Shown: piece after piece, positions 45,244 through 55,161 of the stretch
Layout of the letters: every line of letters begins with the position of its first letter
How positions within the stretch are numbered: the stretch's first letter is position 1
DNA from: Roseomonas sp.
GTDB lineage: Bacteria; Pseudomonadota; Alphaproteobacteria; Acetobacterales; Acetobacteraceae
Direction: 5' to 3'
Assembly: GCA_020249775.1 (NCBI GenBank)
Contig: JADCFA010000023.1
Span: forward strand, 269,425-333,424
Length of the DNA stretch: 64,000 bases
Translations under genes and position numbers: made by a program
The notes under the pieces: generated by a model
What the model saw: the letters and a program-made list of their open reading frames with translations, nothing else
Told to the model about the DNA's origin: nothing
Databases searched by the model: none

Positions 45244-46469
45244 CGGTCAATTTCCCCAAAGACGATATCAAGAGACCCAATGACGGAAACCGCATCGGCC
45301 AGCATATGCCCTTTTGAGAGCACTTCCATCGCCTGCAAATGCGCATAGCCAGGCGCGCGGATTTTGCAGCGATAGGGTTTGTTGGTGCCATCCGCCACCA
45401 GATAGACGCCAAACTCACCCTTCGGCGCTTCCACAACCGAATAGGTTGAGCCCGCCGGCACGTGATAGCCTTCCGTATAAAGCTTGAAGTGATGGATCAG
45501 CGCTTCCATCGAACGCTTCATCTCACCACGCTGGGGTGGTGCGATCTTGTTATCCATCAGCTTGATCGGGCCCGGCTTCATCTGCTTGAGGCACTGATCA
45601 ATGATCTTCAGGCTTTCACGCATTTCCAGCATACGGACCAGATAGCGGTCATAGCAATCGCCGCGCGTGCCAACCGGCACGTCAAACTCCATCCGGTCAT
45701 ACACGTCATAAGGCTGGCTCTTGCGCAAATCCCAGGCGCAGCCGGAAGCGCGCAGGCAGGGCCCGCTGAAGCCCCAGGCCATGGCCTGTTCCGCACTCAT
45801 GATCCCAATATCAACAGTGCGCTGCTTGAAGATGCGGTTTTCCGTGAGCAGCCCTTCAAGGTCCTTCAGAAATTCAGGAAATTTCTTCGCCCAGTCGGCA
45901 ATTTTGTCTTCCAGCCCCGCCGGTAAATCCTTCGCAACGCCACCCGGGCGGAAGTAATTCGCGTGGTAATGGCTGCCCGAGACCGCCTCATAGAATTCAA
46001 GCAAGGTCTCGCGCTGTTCAAAGCCCCAAAGTGCCGGCGTGATGGCGCCGCAATCCAGCGCGTAGGTGGTGATATTGAGCAAATGGTTCAGCACGCGCGT
46101 CAATTCGCTGAACAGCACTCGAATATATTGCGCTCGTTCCGGCGCTTCGATCCCGAGAAGCCTTTCGGTGCCGAGCGCAAAAGCATGCTCCATGCACATG
46201 GGGCTGACGTAATCGAGGCGATCAAAATACGGCAGCGCCTGAATATAGGTTTTGTGTTCGATCAGCTTTTCGGTGCCGCGATGCAGCAGGCCGATATGCG
46301 GATCGGCACGCTCCACCACCTCACCCTTCATTTCCAGGATCAGGCGCAGCACGCCATGCGCGGCGGGGTGCTGCGGGCCGAAATTGATGGTGTGGCTGTC
46401 GCCTTCAATGGTGTGGCGTACCGTCTCGGGCTCCGCGCCCGCAATGGCGATTGCCTGGCTCTGGCTCAT
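45240..46469 (-). CDS. nuoD: NADH-quinone oxidoreductase subunit D
   Basis: A 409-residue subunit that lines the quinone site, related to NiFe-hydrogenase large subunits. [18 protein letters not shown] holds the quinone-site His. [20 protein letters not shown] and the C-terminal PTY/APG region ([20 protein letters not shown]) are typical. The metal-binding cysteines of hydrogenases are absent, as expected. The N-terminus has about 25 extra residues. It overlaps nuoC by four bases. Confidence 0.96.
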   Translation of the reverse strand: MSQSQAIAIAGAEPETVRHTIEGDSHTINFGPQHPAAHGVLRLILEMKGEVVERADPHIGLLHRGTEKLIEHKTYIQALPYFDRLDYVSPMCMEHAFALGTERLLGIEAPERAQYIRVLFSELTRVLNHLLNITTYALDCGAITPALWGFEQRETLLEFYEAVSGSHYHANYFRPGGVAKDLPAGLEDKIADWAKKFPEFLKDLEGLLTENRIFKQRTVDIGIMSAEQAMAWGFSGPCLRASGCAWDLRKSQPYDVYDRMEFDVPVGTRGDCYDRYLVRMLEMRESLKIIDQCLKQMKPGPIKLMDNKIAPPQRGEMKRSMEALIHHFKLYTEGYHVPAGSTYSVVEAPKGEFGVYLVADGTNKPYRCKIRAPGYAHLQAMEVLSKGHMLADAVSVIGSLDIVFGEIDR

Positions 46470-47131
46470 GCCGGCCCCTCCAGACGGTTCAGATGCACTT
46501 TTTCATCCCCGGGCAGCGTGGTCATGCCTTCCCAGGGGCTCAAGAAATCAAAGCTGCGGAAATCCTGTTGCAGCGTGACGGGCTGATAAACCACGCGCTG
46601 CTGTTCCGAATCATATCGCACTTCAACATGGCCCGTCAGCGGGAAGTCCTTGCGCAGCGGATGGCCTTCAAAGCCGTAATCCGTCAGCAGCCGGCGCAAA
46701 TCCGGCTGGCCGGCGAAGACCACGCCATACATGTCCCAGGTCTCACGCTCATACCAGGTGGCGCTCGGCCAAATCTCGGCAACGGAGGGGACTGGCGCCA
46801 CGCCATCAGTGGTGACCGATACGCGGATGCGGCGGTTCTCCGCTAGGCTCAGCAGATTATAGACAACCTCAAACCGCTCAGCCCGTTCGGGCCAATCAAC
46901 GCCGCAAATATCCATGCATTGTTCGAAGGAAAAGCGCGGATCGTCGCGCAGCATGAGCATCAACGGCAGAAGCTGATCGCGATTGGCCTGCACGGCGAGT
47001 TCCGCCCCGCCCCGCGCCAATGTAAAGCCGGTCACAGCGCCTTGTGGTGCGGCGGCGGCAATCGCAGCACCCAGGAACTCCAACGGATTTTCCGCAACCG
47101 CTTCGGCGGTTTCAGGCAATTGCTCAGCCAC
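46466..47131 (-). CDS. nuoC: NADH-quinone oxidoreductase subunit C
   Basis: A 221-residue subunit. The conserved [14 protein letters not shown] and the signature [20 protein letters not shown] are visible, followed by [20 protein letters not shown] and [20 protein letters not shown]. Start: GTG at 47131, which overlaps the nuoB stop by 8 bases and gives the expected N-terminal [10 protein letters not shown]. The ATG-initiated longer frame (47293) reads through nuoB in a wrong frame and is implausible. The ribosome site is weak, consistent with coupling. Confidence 0.92.
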   Translation of the reverse strand: MAEQLPETAEAVAENPLEFLGAAIAAAAPQGAVTGFTLARGGAELAVQANRDQLLPLMLMLRDDPRFSFEQCMDICGVDWPERAERFEVVYNLLSLAENRRIRVSVTTDGVAPVPSVAEIWPSATWYERETWDMYGVVFAGQPDLRRLLTDYGFEGHPLRKDFPLTGHVEVRYDSEQQRVVYQPVTLQQDFRSFDFLSPWEGMTTLPGDEKVHLNRLEGPA

Positions 47132-47678
47132 GGAGGATCGTCCCTGTTCTGCGGATTTTCTTCTGCAATTGCAGAATGCCATAGACCAAGGCCTCGGCTG
47201 TGGGTGGGCAGCCGGGCACATAGATATCCACCGGCACCACACGGTCACAACCACGCACCACGCTATAGGAGTAATGGTAATACCCGCCGCCATTGGCGCA
47301 GGACCCCATGGAGATCACCCAGCGCGGTTCCGACATCTGGTCATAAACCTTGCGCAGTGCGGGGGCCATCTTGTTCGTGAGCGTGCCGGCCACGATCATC
47401 ACATCCGATTGCCGGGGTGAGCCGCGCGGGATGATGCCGAAGCGGTCCAAATCATAGCGTGCCATATAGGCATGGATCATCGGCACGGCGCAGCAGGCCA
47501 GACCAAAGGTCATCGGCCACAAGCTGCCGGTGCGCGCCCAATTCACCACCTTGTCCAGATTAGCGACAACGAATCCCTTTTCGGTGATTTCATCGCCAAC
47601 CGCCTTCACCACCGCATCCTGTGCGGCGCCGGGCGGCAGGGCCTGCTTGTTCCAGGAAAGTTCGGAAGCGCCGCTCAT
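47124..47678 (-). CDS. nuoB: NADH-quinone oxidoreductase subunit B
   Basis: A 184-residue subunit holding the terminal 4Fe-4S cluster N2. Its ligands are in [39 protein letters not shown] and [12 protein letters not shown]. The tandem Cys pair of N2 is present. The start at 47678 follows nuoA's stop by one base; an upstream in-frame ATG at 47726 would read within nuoA. N2 hands electrons to ubiquinone in the NuoD/NuoH pocket. Confidence 0.95.
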   Translation of the reverse strand: MSGASELSWNKQALPPGAAQDAVVKAVGDEITEKGFVVANLDKVVNWARTGSLWPMTFGLACCAVPMIHAYMARYDLDRFGIIPRGSPRQSDVMIVAGTLTNKMAPALRKVYDQMSEPRWVISMGSCANGGGYYHYSYSVVRGCDRVVPVDIYVPGCPPTAEALVYGILQLQKKIRRTGTILRG

Positions 47679-47679
47679 T

Positions 47680-48048
47680 TCATTCCCAATCAAGGGCGCC
47701 TTTGCGCCATTCATAAACAAAACCAATCGTCAGCACGAACAGAAAGGCCATCATGGACCCGAAGCCGAGCCAGCCTATGCCGCCAAGCGACACCGCCCAG
47801 GGAAACAGGAAGGCCACTTCCAGATCGAAAATGATGAAAAGGATCGCCACCAGATAGAAGCGCACATCGAATCGGCGCCGCGTATCGTCAAACGGCGCAA
47901 AGCCGCATTCATAAGTGGAAAGCTTTTCGGCATAAGGCTTCTGCCGCGCGGCCAGCATGGCGCCGGCAACCATCGCAATGGCGATTCCCGCTGCAATGCC
48001 CAGGAAAACGAGCACAGGGAAATACGTGGCCAGCAAGGGCTGGGTCAT
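47680..48048 (-). CDS. nuoA: NADH-quinone oxidoreductase subunit A
   Basis: A 122-residue, three-helix subunit. The conserved [20 protein letters not shown] and [19 protein letters not shown] are the family hallmarks near the quinone cavity. The start at 48048 has GAGGAAG two bases upstream of ATG, unusually close. The longer in-frame start at 48201 is implausible. It is the first gene of a complete 14-gene nuo operon (A to N in the standard order). Bases 48051-48060 around its ribosome site match the candidate sRNA at 6464-6473. Confidence 0.95.
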   Translation of the reverse strand: MTQPLLATYFPVLVFLGIAAGIAIAMVAGAMLAARQKPYAEKLSTYECGFAPFDDTRRRFDVRFYLVAILFIIFDLEVAFLFPWAVSLGGIGWLGFGSMMAFLFVLTIGFVYEWRKGALDWE

Positions 48049-48155
48049 GGCTTCCTCAACTCTGGCGCCCCCAAAGGCCTGGTGGCGCGTTATGGCCTGC
48101 CCACGGTTTTTACCGCATCGCAGCGAAGCGAGATTAGCCCCGCTTTGCAGAATGC

Positions 48156-48183
48156 GCCATAGGGCATTCAGCCGTAATTTCAA
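48156..48183 (-). promoter_or_regulatory. nuoA: Possible sigma-70 promoter of the nuo operon
   Basis: On the minus strand TTGAAA (48178-48183) and TATGGC (48156-48161) are 16 bases apart, about 105 bases before nuoA. The -10 element is poor. Readthrough from the tRNA genes upstream is an alternative. Confidence 0.3.
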
Positions 48184-48237
48184 GATGCTGAGATACAACA
48201 TCCCGGTTACGGAAACATGATTGAGGAAAAGAGAAAC

Positions 48238-48314
48238 TGGCGCGAGTGACGGGGCTCGAACCCGCGACCTTCGGCGTGACAGGCCGACGCTCTAACCGAC
48301 TGAGCTACACCCGC
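48238..48314 (-). tRNA. tRNA-Asp (GUC)
   Basis: A complete cloverleaf: acceptor GCGGGTG pairs with CACTCGC (one G-U), anticodon loop centred on GTC, and a regular T-arm. The CCA end is encoded (48238-48240). It lies 190 bases upstream of nuoA and 69 bases downstream of tRNA-Val on the same strand. Confidence 0.96.
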
Positions 48315-48383
48315 TTACCAAGCGATAGAGGCTGATAGGACGCCTGCCCCGATGGTGTCAAGGCGATCCCGCAGAAGGCTGAA

Positions 48384-48455
48384 TGGGCACTGACGGGGTC
48401 GAACCGCCGACATCCTGTGTGTAAGACAGGCGCTCTACCGCTGAGCTAAGCGCCC
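48384..48455 (-). tRNA. tRNA-Val (UAC)
   Basis: A cloverleaf with acceptor GGGCGCT pairing with AGTGCCC (one G-U), anticodon loop CTTACAC giving UAC, and discriminator A. CCA is not encoded. It lies between the HU gene and tRNA-Asp on the same strand. Confidence 0.95.
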
Positions 48456-48480
48456 CAATCAAGCAACAATACAACATAGG

Positions 48481-48504
48481 GGCCGGGCCTTAATTGACCC
48501 GGCC
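48481..48504 (-). terminator. Weak hairpin after the HU gene
   Basis: GGCCGGG and CCCGGCC arms enclose about ten bases, starting 19 bases after the HU stop on the minus strand. There is no T-run, so termination would be poor; it may be a processing structure between HU and tRNA-Val. Confidence 0.3.
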
Positions 48505-48522
48505 AAACGTCAAAATGACGCG

Positions 48523-48795
48523 TCAGTTCACCGAATCCTTCAGCGCCTTGCCCATCTTGAAGCGCACCGCGGTGCTGGCGGGGATTTTGATTTCCTCACC
48601 AGTGCGCGGGTTGCGCCCGGTGCTGGCGGCACGCTTGGCGGCGGCGAAGGTGCCAAAGCCCATCAGGCGCACTTCGCCATCCTGCTTCAGCCCAGCCGTG
48701 ATCGAATCGAACACCGCATCCACAGCCTCTGCGGCCTTTTCCTTGGTCATGTCAGCGGCCTTGGCGACAGCCGCGACCAGTTCCTGTTTGTTCAC
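48523..48795 (-). CDS. hupB: DNA-binding protein HU
   Basis: A 90-residue nucleoid protein of the HU/IHF family. VNKQELVAAVAKAADMTKEK opens it and GFGTFAAAKRAASTGRNPRT is the DNA-binding arm, ending KALKDSVN. The start is GTG at 48795; the AGGAA ribosome site is 9 bases upstream. Longer in-frame starts up to 49071 would read into lon's end. It bends and compacts DNA. The position downstream of lon and upstream of tRNA-Val is conserved in alphaproteobacteria. Confidence 0.94.
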   Translation of the reverse strand: MNKQELVAAVAKAADMTKEKAAEAVDAVFDSITAGLKQDGEVRLMGFGTFAAAKRAASTGRNPRTGEEIKIPASTAVRFKMGKALKDSVN

Positions 48796-48946
48796 GAATA
48801 ATTCCTTTCCTCTGGGTAAGACGACTTGAGCGCGAAACGACCGATCAGCCACCAGCCGGAGAGGGGAACGTGTCACGAGAAGCCGAGGCGTCTCTACACT
48901 TCCCCCTCTGTCTGGGCAAATGGCCGAAGCCGTCCCGGCTTTTGGT

Positions 48947-51349
48947 TTAGTGGGGCAGCGCCGCGCTGGTGGCCGAGGTTTCGGGTTTTTGCGGCGGTGT
49001 CTCAACCGGTTCTTCCCAGGTGATGGCTTCAGGCTTGCGTGCCAAGGCGCGCATGATGACCTCATCCACATGGGATACTGTGTTGATCTCCAGACCCTTT
49101 TTTACGCTTTCCGGAATATCGGCCAGGTCCTTCTCATTCTCCTTTGGAATGAAAACGGTCTTGATGCCGGCCCGCATGGCGGCCAGCAGCTTTTCCTTGA
49201 GCCCACCAATCGGCAATACCCGCCCGCGCAGCGTAATCTCTCCGGTCATGCCGACATCGCGCCTGACCGGGATGCCTGTCAGCACCGAGACTATGCTGGT
49301 CGCCATGGCAATGCCGGCTGAAGGCCCGTCCTTGGGTGTTGCCCCTTCCGGCACATGCACGTGCAGATCGCGCTTTTCGAAAAGCGTCGGCTTGATGCCG
49401 AAACTCGTTGAGCGGCTGCGCACATAGGACATGGCAGCGGAGACGCTTTCCTGCATGACATCGCCAAGCTTGCCGGTCTGCTTCACATTACCCTTACCGG
49501 GCAGCAGCACGGATTCGATGGTGAGGATCTCTCCCCCCACTTCGGTCCAGGCCAGACCGGTGACAACACCGACCATATCCTCAGCCTCAGCCTCGCCGTA
49601 GCGGAACTTTCGGACACCGGCGAATTTCTCAAGGTTCTTCGGCGTGATCGCGACCTTTTTCGCTTTTTTGGAGACAATCTCCTTCACCGCCTTGCGCGCC
49701 AGGCCCGCGATTTCGCGTTCCAGGTTACGCACGCCCGCTTCGCGCGTGTAGTAGCGGATCAGGTCACGAATGGCGGCATCGGCCAGTGTCCATTCCCCTG
49801 CCTTCAGGCCATTCGCCTCGCTCACCTTTGCAATCAGATGCCGCTTGGCGATTTCAATCTTCTCATCCTCGGTATAGCCGGGGATGCGAATGATCTCCAT
49901 GCGATCCAGCAGCGGCTGCGGCATGCGGAGAGAATTCGCCGTGGTCACGAACATCACATCCGAAAGATCGTAATCCACTTCCAGGTAGTGATCCGCGAAA
50001 GTGCTGTTCTGTTCAGGATCCAGCACTTCAAGCAGCGCCGAGGAAGGATCACCCCGCCAATCGGCACCGAGCTTGTCAATTTCATCCAGCAGGAAAAGCG
50101 GGTTGGAGGTCTTCGCCTTCTTCATCCCCTGAATGACCTTACCGGGCATGGAGCCGATATAGGTCCGGCGATGGCCGCGCACTTCCGCCTCATCCCGCAC
50201 GCCGCCCAACGACATGCGGACAAAATTCCGCCCCGTCGCCTTGGCGATGGATTTGCCGAGCGAGGTCTTGCCGACACCAGGCGGGCCCACCAGGCACAGG
50301 ATCGGCCCCCTGATCTTGGGCGAGCGTGATTGCACCGCCAGATATTCGATTATGCGTTCCTTGACCTTCTCAAGCCCATAGTGATCGGCATCAAGAACCT
50401 TCTCCGCCGCCACGATATCCTTGCGCACCCGGCTTTGCTTCTTCCAGGGGATGGTCAGCATCCAATCCAGGTAATTGCGCACCACGGTCGCTTCCGCGCT
50501 CATCGGGCTCATGCTGCGGAGCTTCTTGACCTCTGCGAGGGCCTTTTCGCGCGCTTCCTTGGAAAATTTGGTGGCTTTGATCTTGGCTTCGATTTCGGCG
50601 ATTTCGTCCTTGCCGTCTTCGCCTTCGCCAAGTTCCTTCTGGATCGCCTTCAACTGTTCATTCAGGTAATATTCGCGCTGCGTCTTTTCCATCTGCCGCT
50701 TCACGCGGCTACGGATGCGCTTTTCCACCTGCAGCACGCCGATTTCGCCTTCCATATGGGCGAAGACTTTTTCAAGCCGTGCGGCCACCGAAGGCAGTTC
50801 CAGCAATTCCTGCTTTTCCGGAATTTTGAGGCCCAGATGGGAAGCGATGGTATCCGCCAGCTTCGATGCGTCTTCGATCTGATTGACCGAAACCAGCACC
50901 TCAGGCGCGATTTTCTTGTTCAGCTTGATGTATTGTTCGAATTGCGCGACCACGGTGCGCGCCAGCGCTTCCGTTTCCCGGCCCTCGACCGGCGGTTCTT
51001 CGATCTTTTCAACAAAGGCTTCGAAATAGGGCGCGGTTTCCTTATAGCCGGCCACACGCGCGCGCCTGCCGCCCTCCACCAGCACCTTTACCGTGCCATC
51101 GGGCAGCTTCAGCAATTGCAGCACCGTTGAAATGGTGCCGATCTGGAACAGATCATCCGCGCCCGGATCATCCTGGCCGGCATTCTTCTGGGCAACAAGC
51201 AGGATCTGCTTGTCATCCTTCATCACCGCTTCCAGGGCGCGCACGGATTTCTCCCGGCCCACGAAAAGCGGCACGATCATGTGGGGAAAGACAACGATAT
51301 CCCGCAACGGCAGCACAGGAAGGATATCGCCACGCAATGTTTCAGTCAT
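48947..51349 (-). CDS. lon: ATP-dependent protease Lon
   Basis: An 800-residue Lon. The N-terminal substrate domain starts [20 protein letters not shown]. The AAA+ module has Walker [16 protein letters not shown] and Walker [13 protein letters not shown]. The C-terminal protease has catalytic Ser in [14 protein letters not shown] and Lys in [14 protein letters not shown]. It degrades misfolded and regulatory proteins. It lies downstream of clpX on the same strand after a 115-base gap, so it may have its own promoter. No heat-shock promoter was recognised. Confidence 0.97.
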   Translation of the reverse strand: MTETLRGDILPVLPLRDIVVFPHMIVPLFVGREKSVRALEAVMKDDKQILLVAQKNAGQDDPGADDLFQIGTISTVLQLLKLPDGTVKVLVEGGRRARVAGYKETAPYFEAFVEKIEEPPVEGRETEALARTVVAQFEQYIKLNKKIAPEVLVSVNQIEDASKLADTIASHLGLKIPEKQELLELPSVAARLEKVFAHMEGEIGVLQVEKRIRSRVKRQMEKTQREYYLNEQLKAIQKELGEGEDGKDEIAEIEAKIKATKFSKEAREKALAEVKKLRSMSPMSAEATVVRNYLDWMLTIPWKKQSRVRKDIVAAEKVLDADHYGLEKVKERIIEYLAVQSRSPKIRGPILCLVGPPGVGKTSLGKSIAKATGRNFVRMSLGGVRDEAEVRGHRRTYIGSMPGKVIQGMKKAKTSNPLFLLDEIDKLGADWRGDPSSALLEVLDPEQNSTFADHYLEVDYDLSDVMFVTTANSLRMPQPLLDRMEIIRIPGYTEDEKIEIAKRHLIAKVSEANGLKAGEWTLADAAIRDLIRYYTREAGVRNLEREIAGLARKAVKEIVSKKAKKVAITPKNLEKFAGVRKFRYGEAEAEDMVGVVTGLAWTEVGGEILTIESVLLPGKGNVKQTGKLGDVMQESVSAAMSYVRSRSTSFGIKPTLFEKRDLHVHVPEGATPKDGPSAGIAMATSIVSVLTGIPVRRDVGMTGEITLRGRVLPIGGLKEKLLAAMRAGIKTVFIPKENEKDLADIPESVKKGLEINTVSHVDEVIMRALARKPEAITWEEPVETPPQKPETSATSAALPH

Positions 51350-51464
51350 GTGACCTCACTATGGACAGTCGCGCCCGGCCCGCCCAAAAGCGGCGCAGGC
51401 GGGGCGCCTTCCGCCATTATGTTGGTTTTCACCAGCGCCCTCACAAGGCCCAGCGGCGCGGGCA

Positions 51465-52721
51465 TCAGGCCGAGGATTGCTCGGCCGCACGCTCCCCATA
51501 AATGAATAGGGGTTGGGCGCGGCCTTCGGCCACTTCGCTGTTCACCACCACCTCCTCGACCGTCTCAAGCCCCGGCAATTCGAACATGGTGTCCAGCAGG
51601 ATGGATTCCAGAATGGAACGCAAGCCCCGCGCGCCGGTCTTGCGCTGGATGGCGCGGGTTGCCACGGCGCGCAGCGCATCCTCGGTAAAGGTCAGCTTGG
51701 CGCCTTCCATTTCGAACAGGCGGCCATATTGCTTGACCAGAGCGTTCTTCGGCTTGGTCAGGATTTCGATCAGCGCCTTTTCGTCCAGATCCTCAAGAGT
51801 CGCCAGCACGGGCAGGCGGCCAATGAATTCCGGGATCAGGCCGAATTTCAGCAAATCCTCGGGCTCCACCTCACGCAGGATGGCACCGGTACGGCGTTCA
51901 TCAGGGTCGCGCACTTCGGCACCAAAGCCAATGCCCGAGCCCTTGCCGCGGGCGCTGATAATCTTTTCAAGCCCGGCAAAGGCGCCGCCGCAAATGAACA
52001 GGATATTGGACGTATCCACTTGCAGGAATTCCTGCTGCGGATGCTTGCGCCCGCCCTGCGGCGGCACGGAGGCGACCGTGCCTTCCATGATCTTGAGCAG
52101 CGCCTGCTGCACCCCTTCACCACTCACATCGCGCGTGATCGAGGGATTGTCCGATTTGCGGCTGATCTTGTCCACTTCGTCAATATAGACAATGCCGCGC
52201 TGGGCGCGTTCCACATTGTAATCGGCTGCCTGCAAAAGCTTGAGGATGATATTCTCCACATCCTCACCCACATAGCCCGCCTCGGTCAGGGTGGTGGCAT
52301 CCGCCATGGTGAAGGGCACATCCAGGATGCGCGCCAGTGTCTGGGCCAGCAGCGTCTTGCCCGACCCGGTCGGTCCCAGCAGCATGATGTTGGATTTGGC
52401 AATCTCAACATCCGCCCCCTTAGCGCCCTGCCCCAGCCGCTTGTAATGATTATGCACCGCAACCGAGAGAACGCGCTTGGCGTATTCCTGGCCGATCACA
52501 TAGTCATCCAGGACCTTGCAGATTTCCTTGGGCGTCGGCACACCATCGCGTGACTTCACCATATGCGTCTTGTGCTCTTCACGGATGATATCCATGCAGA
52601 GCTCAACGCATTCATCGCAAATGAATACGGTAGGCCCGGCGATCAGCTTGCGGACCTCATGCTGCGACTTCCCGCAGAAGGAGCAGTAGAGGGTATTCTT
52701 GGAATCGCCGGACTTGCTCAT
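51465..52721 (-). CDS. clpX: ATP-dependent Clp protease ATP-binding subunit ClpX
   Basis: A 418-residue unfoldase. The zinc-binding domain uses C13, C16, C35 and C38 ([22 protein letters not shown]). AAA+ motifs are [26 protein letters not shown] and the pore loop [24 protein letters not shown] is the loop that contacts ClpP (IGF). The start at 52721 (MSKSGDSK) is the family start; an upstream ATG at 52754 adds 11 basic residues. It lies 97 bases downstream of clpP. Confidence 0.97.
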   Translation of the reverse strand: MSKSGDSKNTLYCSFCGKSQHEVRKLIAGPTVFICDECVELCMDIIREEHKTHMVKSRDGVPTPKEICKVLDDYVIGQEYAKRVLSVAVHNHYKRLGQGAKGADVEIAKSNIMLLGPTGSGKTLLAQTLARILDVPFTMADATTLTEAGYVGEDVENIILKLLQAADYNVERAQRGIVYIDEVDKISRKSDNPSITRDVSGEGVQQALLKIMEGTVASVPPQGGRKHPQQEFLQVDTSNILFICGGAFAGLEKIISARGKGSGIGFGAEVRDPDERRTGAILREVEPEDLLKFGLIPEFIGRLPVLATLEDLDEKALIEILTKPKNALVKQYGRLFEMEGAKLTFTEDALRAVATRAIQRKTGARGLRSILESILLDTMFELPGLETVEEVVVNSEVAEGRAQPLFIYGERAAEQSSA

Positions 52722-52818
52722 ACCGTCTCCATGCGGCCGCGATTTGCGGGCCACGATTCATTCATCATACTCCCCGAAGCCTGTCGGGGAAAGCATAGCC
52801 GAGCGGGAAGGCGTCCGA

Positions 52819-53469
52819 TCACGCCGGCGTGGCTTCCGCCGGCGCCACCGGGCGCTTTTCAACCACGTGATCCACCAAGCCGAAATCCCGCGCTTCCTCC
52901 GCCGACATATAGCTGTCGCGTTCCAGCTTGCGCTCAATGGCGTCAATGGGCTGGCCGGTATGATGCACGTAAATTTCATTAAGCCTCTGGCGAAGCTTGA
53001 GAATTTCGCGCGCCTGGATTTCGATATCGGTCGCCTGACCCTGCGCCCCGCCTGAGGGCTGGTGCACCATCACGCGGCTATTGGGCAACGCATAACGCTT
53101 GCCCTTGGCGCCAGCGCACAGCAGCAGGGACCCCATGGAGGCCGCCTGCCCGATGCAGACCGTGCTCACTGGGCTGCGGATATATTGCATGGTGTCATAC
53201 ATAGCGAGGCCGGATGAAACCACGCCACCCGGGCTATTGATGTAAAACGCGATATCCTTATTAGGGTTCTCGCTTTCCAGAAACAGGAGCTGGGCACAGA
53301 TCAGGGCCGAAACCTGGTCAAAAACCGGACCTGTCAGGAAGATGATGCGTTCCTTGAGAAGGCGGGAATAGATATCAAAGGCCCGCTCGCCGCGCGCGGT
53401 CTGTTCGACCACCATGGGCACCAGGGTATTGTTATAAACATCAACAGGATCACGGTCCCTGATCATCAT
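52819..53469 (-). CDS. clpP: ATP-dependent Clp protease proteolytic subunit ClpP
   Basis: A 216-residue serine protease forming the tetradecameric chamber. The catalytic Ser lies in [20 protein letters not shown] and His in [13 protein letters not shown]. The N-terminal [20 protein letters not shown] and [20 protein letters not shown] are typical. Two ATGs (53469, 53466) are near equal. The in-frame start at 53556 is not credible. Trigger factor (tig), the usual upstream neighbour, is not here; a convergent-free MBL-hydrolase gene lies 108 bases upstream on the same strand. Confidence 0.96.
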   Translation of the reverse strand: MMIRDRDPVDVYNNTLVPMVVEQTARGERAFDIYSRLLKERIIFLTGPVFDQVSALICAQLLFLESENPNKDIAFYINSPGGVVSSGLAMYDTMQYIRSPVSTVCIGQAASMGSLLLCAGAKGKRYALPNSRVMVHQPSGGAQGQATDIEIQAREILKLRQRLNEIYVHHTGQPIDAIERKLERDSYMSAEEARDFGLVDHVVEKRPVAPAEATPA

Positions 53470-53577
53470 CTCATCCTTTCGCGGCAAGCAGGCCGCCCCT
53501 CGTCGCTTTTGCCTGACCCCGCATGTGGTGCGGCGACCGGACAGCGCAAATCCCATGCGCCCATTTTCCCGCCCCGG

Positions 53578-54384
53578 TCAACGCCCTGGCGCATCCCCAA
53601 GCTTGAGCACCAAGCCATCATAGCCGGGCTCCACCCCGGGCGGCAGGGTTTGGCGCAGCCAACCGTAATCCAGATCGCTGCCCATATGGGTCAGAATTGT
53701 CCGGCGCGGTTGCAATATGCGTACCCATTCCAAAACCTGTTCGACATTCGCATGCACCTTATGCGGCGCGCGCTGGAAGCATCCCACAACCCAGGTATCC
53801 AGACCGTGAAGAAGCGCCAGGCTTTCTCCCGGGAGGCGCACCAGATCGGTGGAATAGGCAAAGCCGCCGATTCGAAAGCCCAGGGTTTCCATCACCGCAT
53901 GATCCTGGCTGAAGAGCGTGAGCTTCAGGCCTGCAATTTCCACCGTTTCGCTGGGCGAAACTGCAGTAGCTTCAAGCGCGGGGCGAAAGAACCAGGGACC
54001 GATGGGGGGCAGAAAGGCATAATCGAAGCGTTGCCGTAGGTTATCCAGCGTTCTTGCCATGCCGTATATGGGCAGCGGCTTGCCTGTGATGCGGTTAAGC
54101 ACGCGGGTTTCATCCATGCCCATCACATGATCGGCATGGTGATGGGTGAAAAGGATCGCCTCCACCGCACCAATGCCGGCCGCCAGAAATTGGGCGCGCA
54201 TATCTGGCCCCGCATCCACCAGCAGCCTTTGCCCATCATCTCCTTCGATCAGAATCGAGGAGCGCGTCCGCCGATTCCGTGGCTCATTCGGGTCACAGGC
54301 GCCCCAATCGCCCCGGCCATCGGCGCCGCCGATCAAAGGCACGCCAGCCGAACCGCCACAGCCGAGAATCGTGACAGTGACCAA
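53578..54384 (-). CDS. MBL-fold metallo-hydrolase
   Basis: A 268-residue metallo-beta-lactamase-fold hydrolase. The metal motif is ILFTHHHADHVMGMDETRVL. Other conserved parts are ILGCGGSAGVPLIGG, LLVDAGPDMRAQFLAAG and TILTHMGSDLDYGWLRQ. It resembles the PhnP/PqqB-like group of phosphodiesterases, but the substrate is unknown. The initiator is TTG at 54384, three bases after the tatD stop; no closer ATG fits the domain. It is the last gene of the mltB-rlpA-dac-tmk-holB-metG-tatD operon. Confidence 0.85.
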   Translation of the reverse strand: MVTVTILGCGGSAGVPLIGGADGRGDWGACDPNEPRNRRTRSSILIEGDDGQRLLVDAGPDMRAQFLAAGIGAVEAILFTHHHADHVMGMDETRVLNRITGKPLPIYGMARTLDNLRQRFDYAFLPPIGPWFFRPALEATAVSPSETVEIAGLKLTLFSQDHAVMETLGFRIGGFAYSTDLVRLPGESLALLHGLDTWVVGCFQRAPHKVHANVEQVLEWVRILQPRRTILTHMGSDLDYGWLRQTLPPGVEPGYDGLVLKLGDAPGR

Positions 54385-54387
54385 GCC

Positions 54388-55161
54388 TCAAGCCGCCTTC
54401 TGGAAGAGAGTCTCGAAATTGCGGGTCGTGAGCGCCTCAAGCGCCGCGATTTCCATCCCGCGCACCCCGGCCAGCACCTTTGCGGTATGGGCCACCATGG
54501 CGGGTTCGCAGCGCTTACCCCGGAAGGGCACGGGTGCCAGGTAAGGCGCATCGGTTTCGACCAGCAGCCGATCGGCCGGGATATCCCGCGCAATCTCGCG
54601 CAATTCCGCGCTTTTCGGGAAGGTCAGAATGCCGGAGAAGGAGACATAGCCCCCCATTACCACGGCCCGTTCAGCCAAGGCGCGCCCGCTACTGAAGCAA
54701 TGCAGCAGGAAGGGGAAGGCCCCGCCTCTCTCGCGCTCCTCGGCCAGGATATCGGCGATATCCTCATCCGCCTGGCGGGCATGAATCGCGAGCGGCAGGC
54801 CCGTGATCTGCGCCGCGCGGATATGGTTGCGGAAATTCTCCGCCTGGGCGTCGCGCGGCGCCTTGTCGTAAAAGTAATCCAGACCGCTTTCGCCGAGCCC
54901 GATGATGCGCGGATGGTCGGCCAGGGCGGCGAGTGCTTCGGGTCCCGGCAGCGGGCCTTCCCCGGCATTATGCGGGTGAATGCCGACCGTGCCCCAAACG
55001 CAATCAAAACGCTCAGTCAGCGCCTTGACCTTTTCCGCCTGGGCGAAGCGTGTGCCGATGGTGACCATACGGCCAATGCCGGCCTCGAGCGCGCGGGCGA
55101 TGACATCGTCAATCTCCGCCTCGACATAATAATCGAGGTGGCAATGGCTATCCACCAGCAT
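54388..55161 (-). CDS. tatD: TatD-family deoxyribonuclease
   Basis: A 257-residue metal-dependent amidohydrolase-fold nuclease. MLVDSHCHLDYY holds the first His-x-His, then GTVGIHPHNAG, IGLGESGLDYFYDKAP, IHARQADED and LVETDAPYLAPVPFRG. It trims 3' DNA or RNA ends and helps handle oxidative damage. It overlaps metG by one base (TGATG), typical of the metG-tatD pair. All metal ligands are present. Confidence 0.94.
   Translation of the reverse strand: MLVDSHCHLDYYVEAEIDDVIARALEAGIGRMVTIGTRFAQAEKVKALTERFDCVWGTVGIHPHNAGEGPLPGPEALAALADHPRIIGLGESGLDYFYDKAPRDAQAENFRNHIRAAQITGLPLAIHARQADEDIADILAEERERGGAFPFLLHCFSSGRALAERAVVMGGYVSFSGILTFPKSAELREIARDIPADRLLVETDAPYLAPVPFRGKRCEPAMVAHTAKVLAGVRGMEIAALEALTTRNFETLFQKAA

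Noticed and set aside
48917..48945. AAGCCG/CGGCTT hairpin after lon
   Set aside because: Short stem without T-tract; too weak to call.
52772..52789. CCCCGA/TCGGGG hairpin between clpP and clpX
   Set aside because: No T-run on either strand; may be a processing hairpin but not supported as a terminator.
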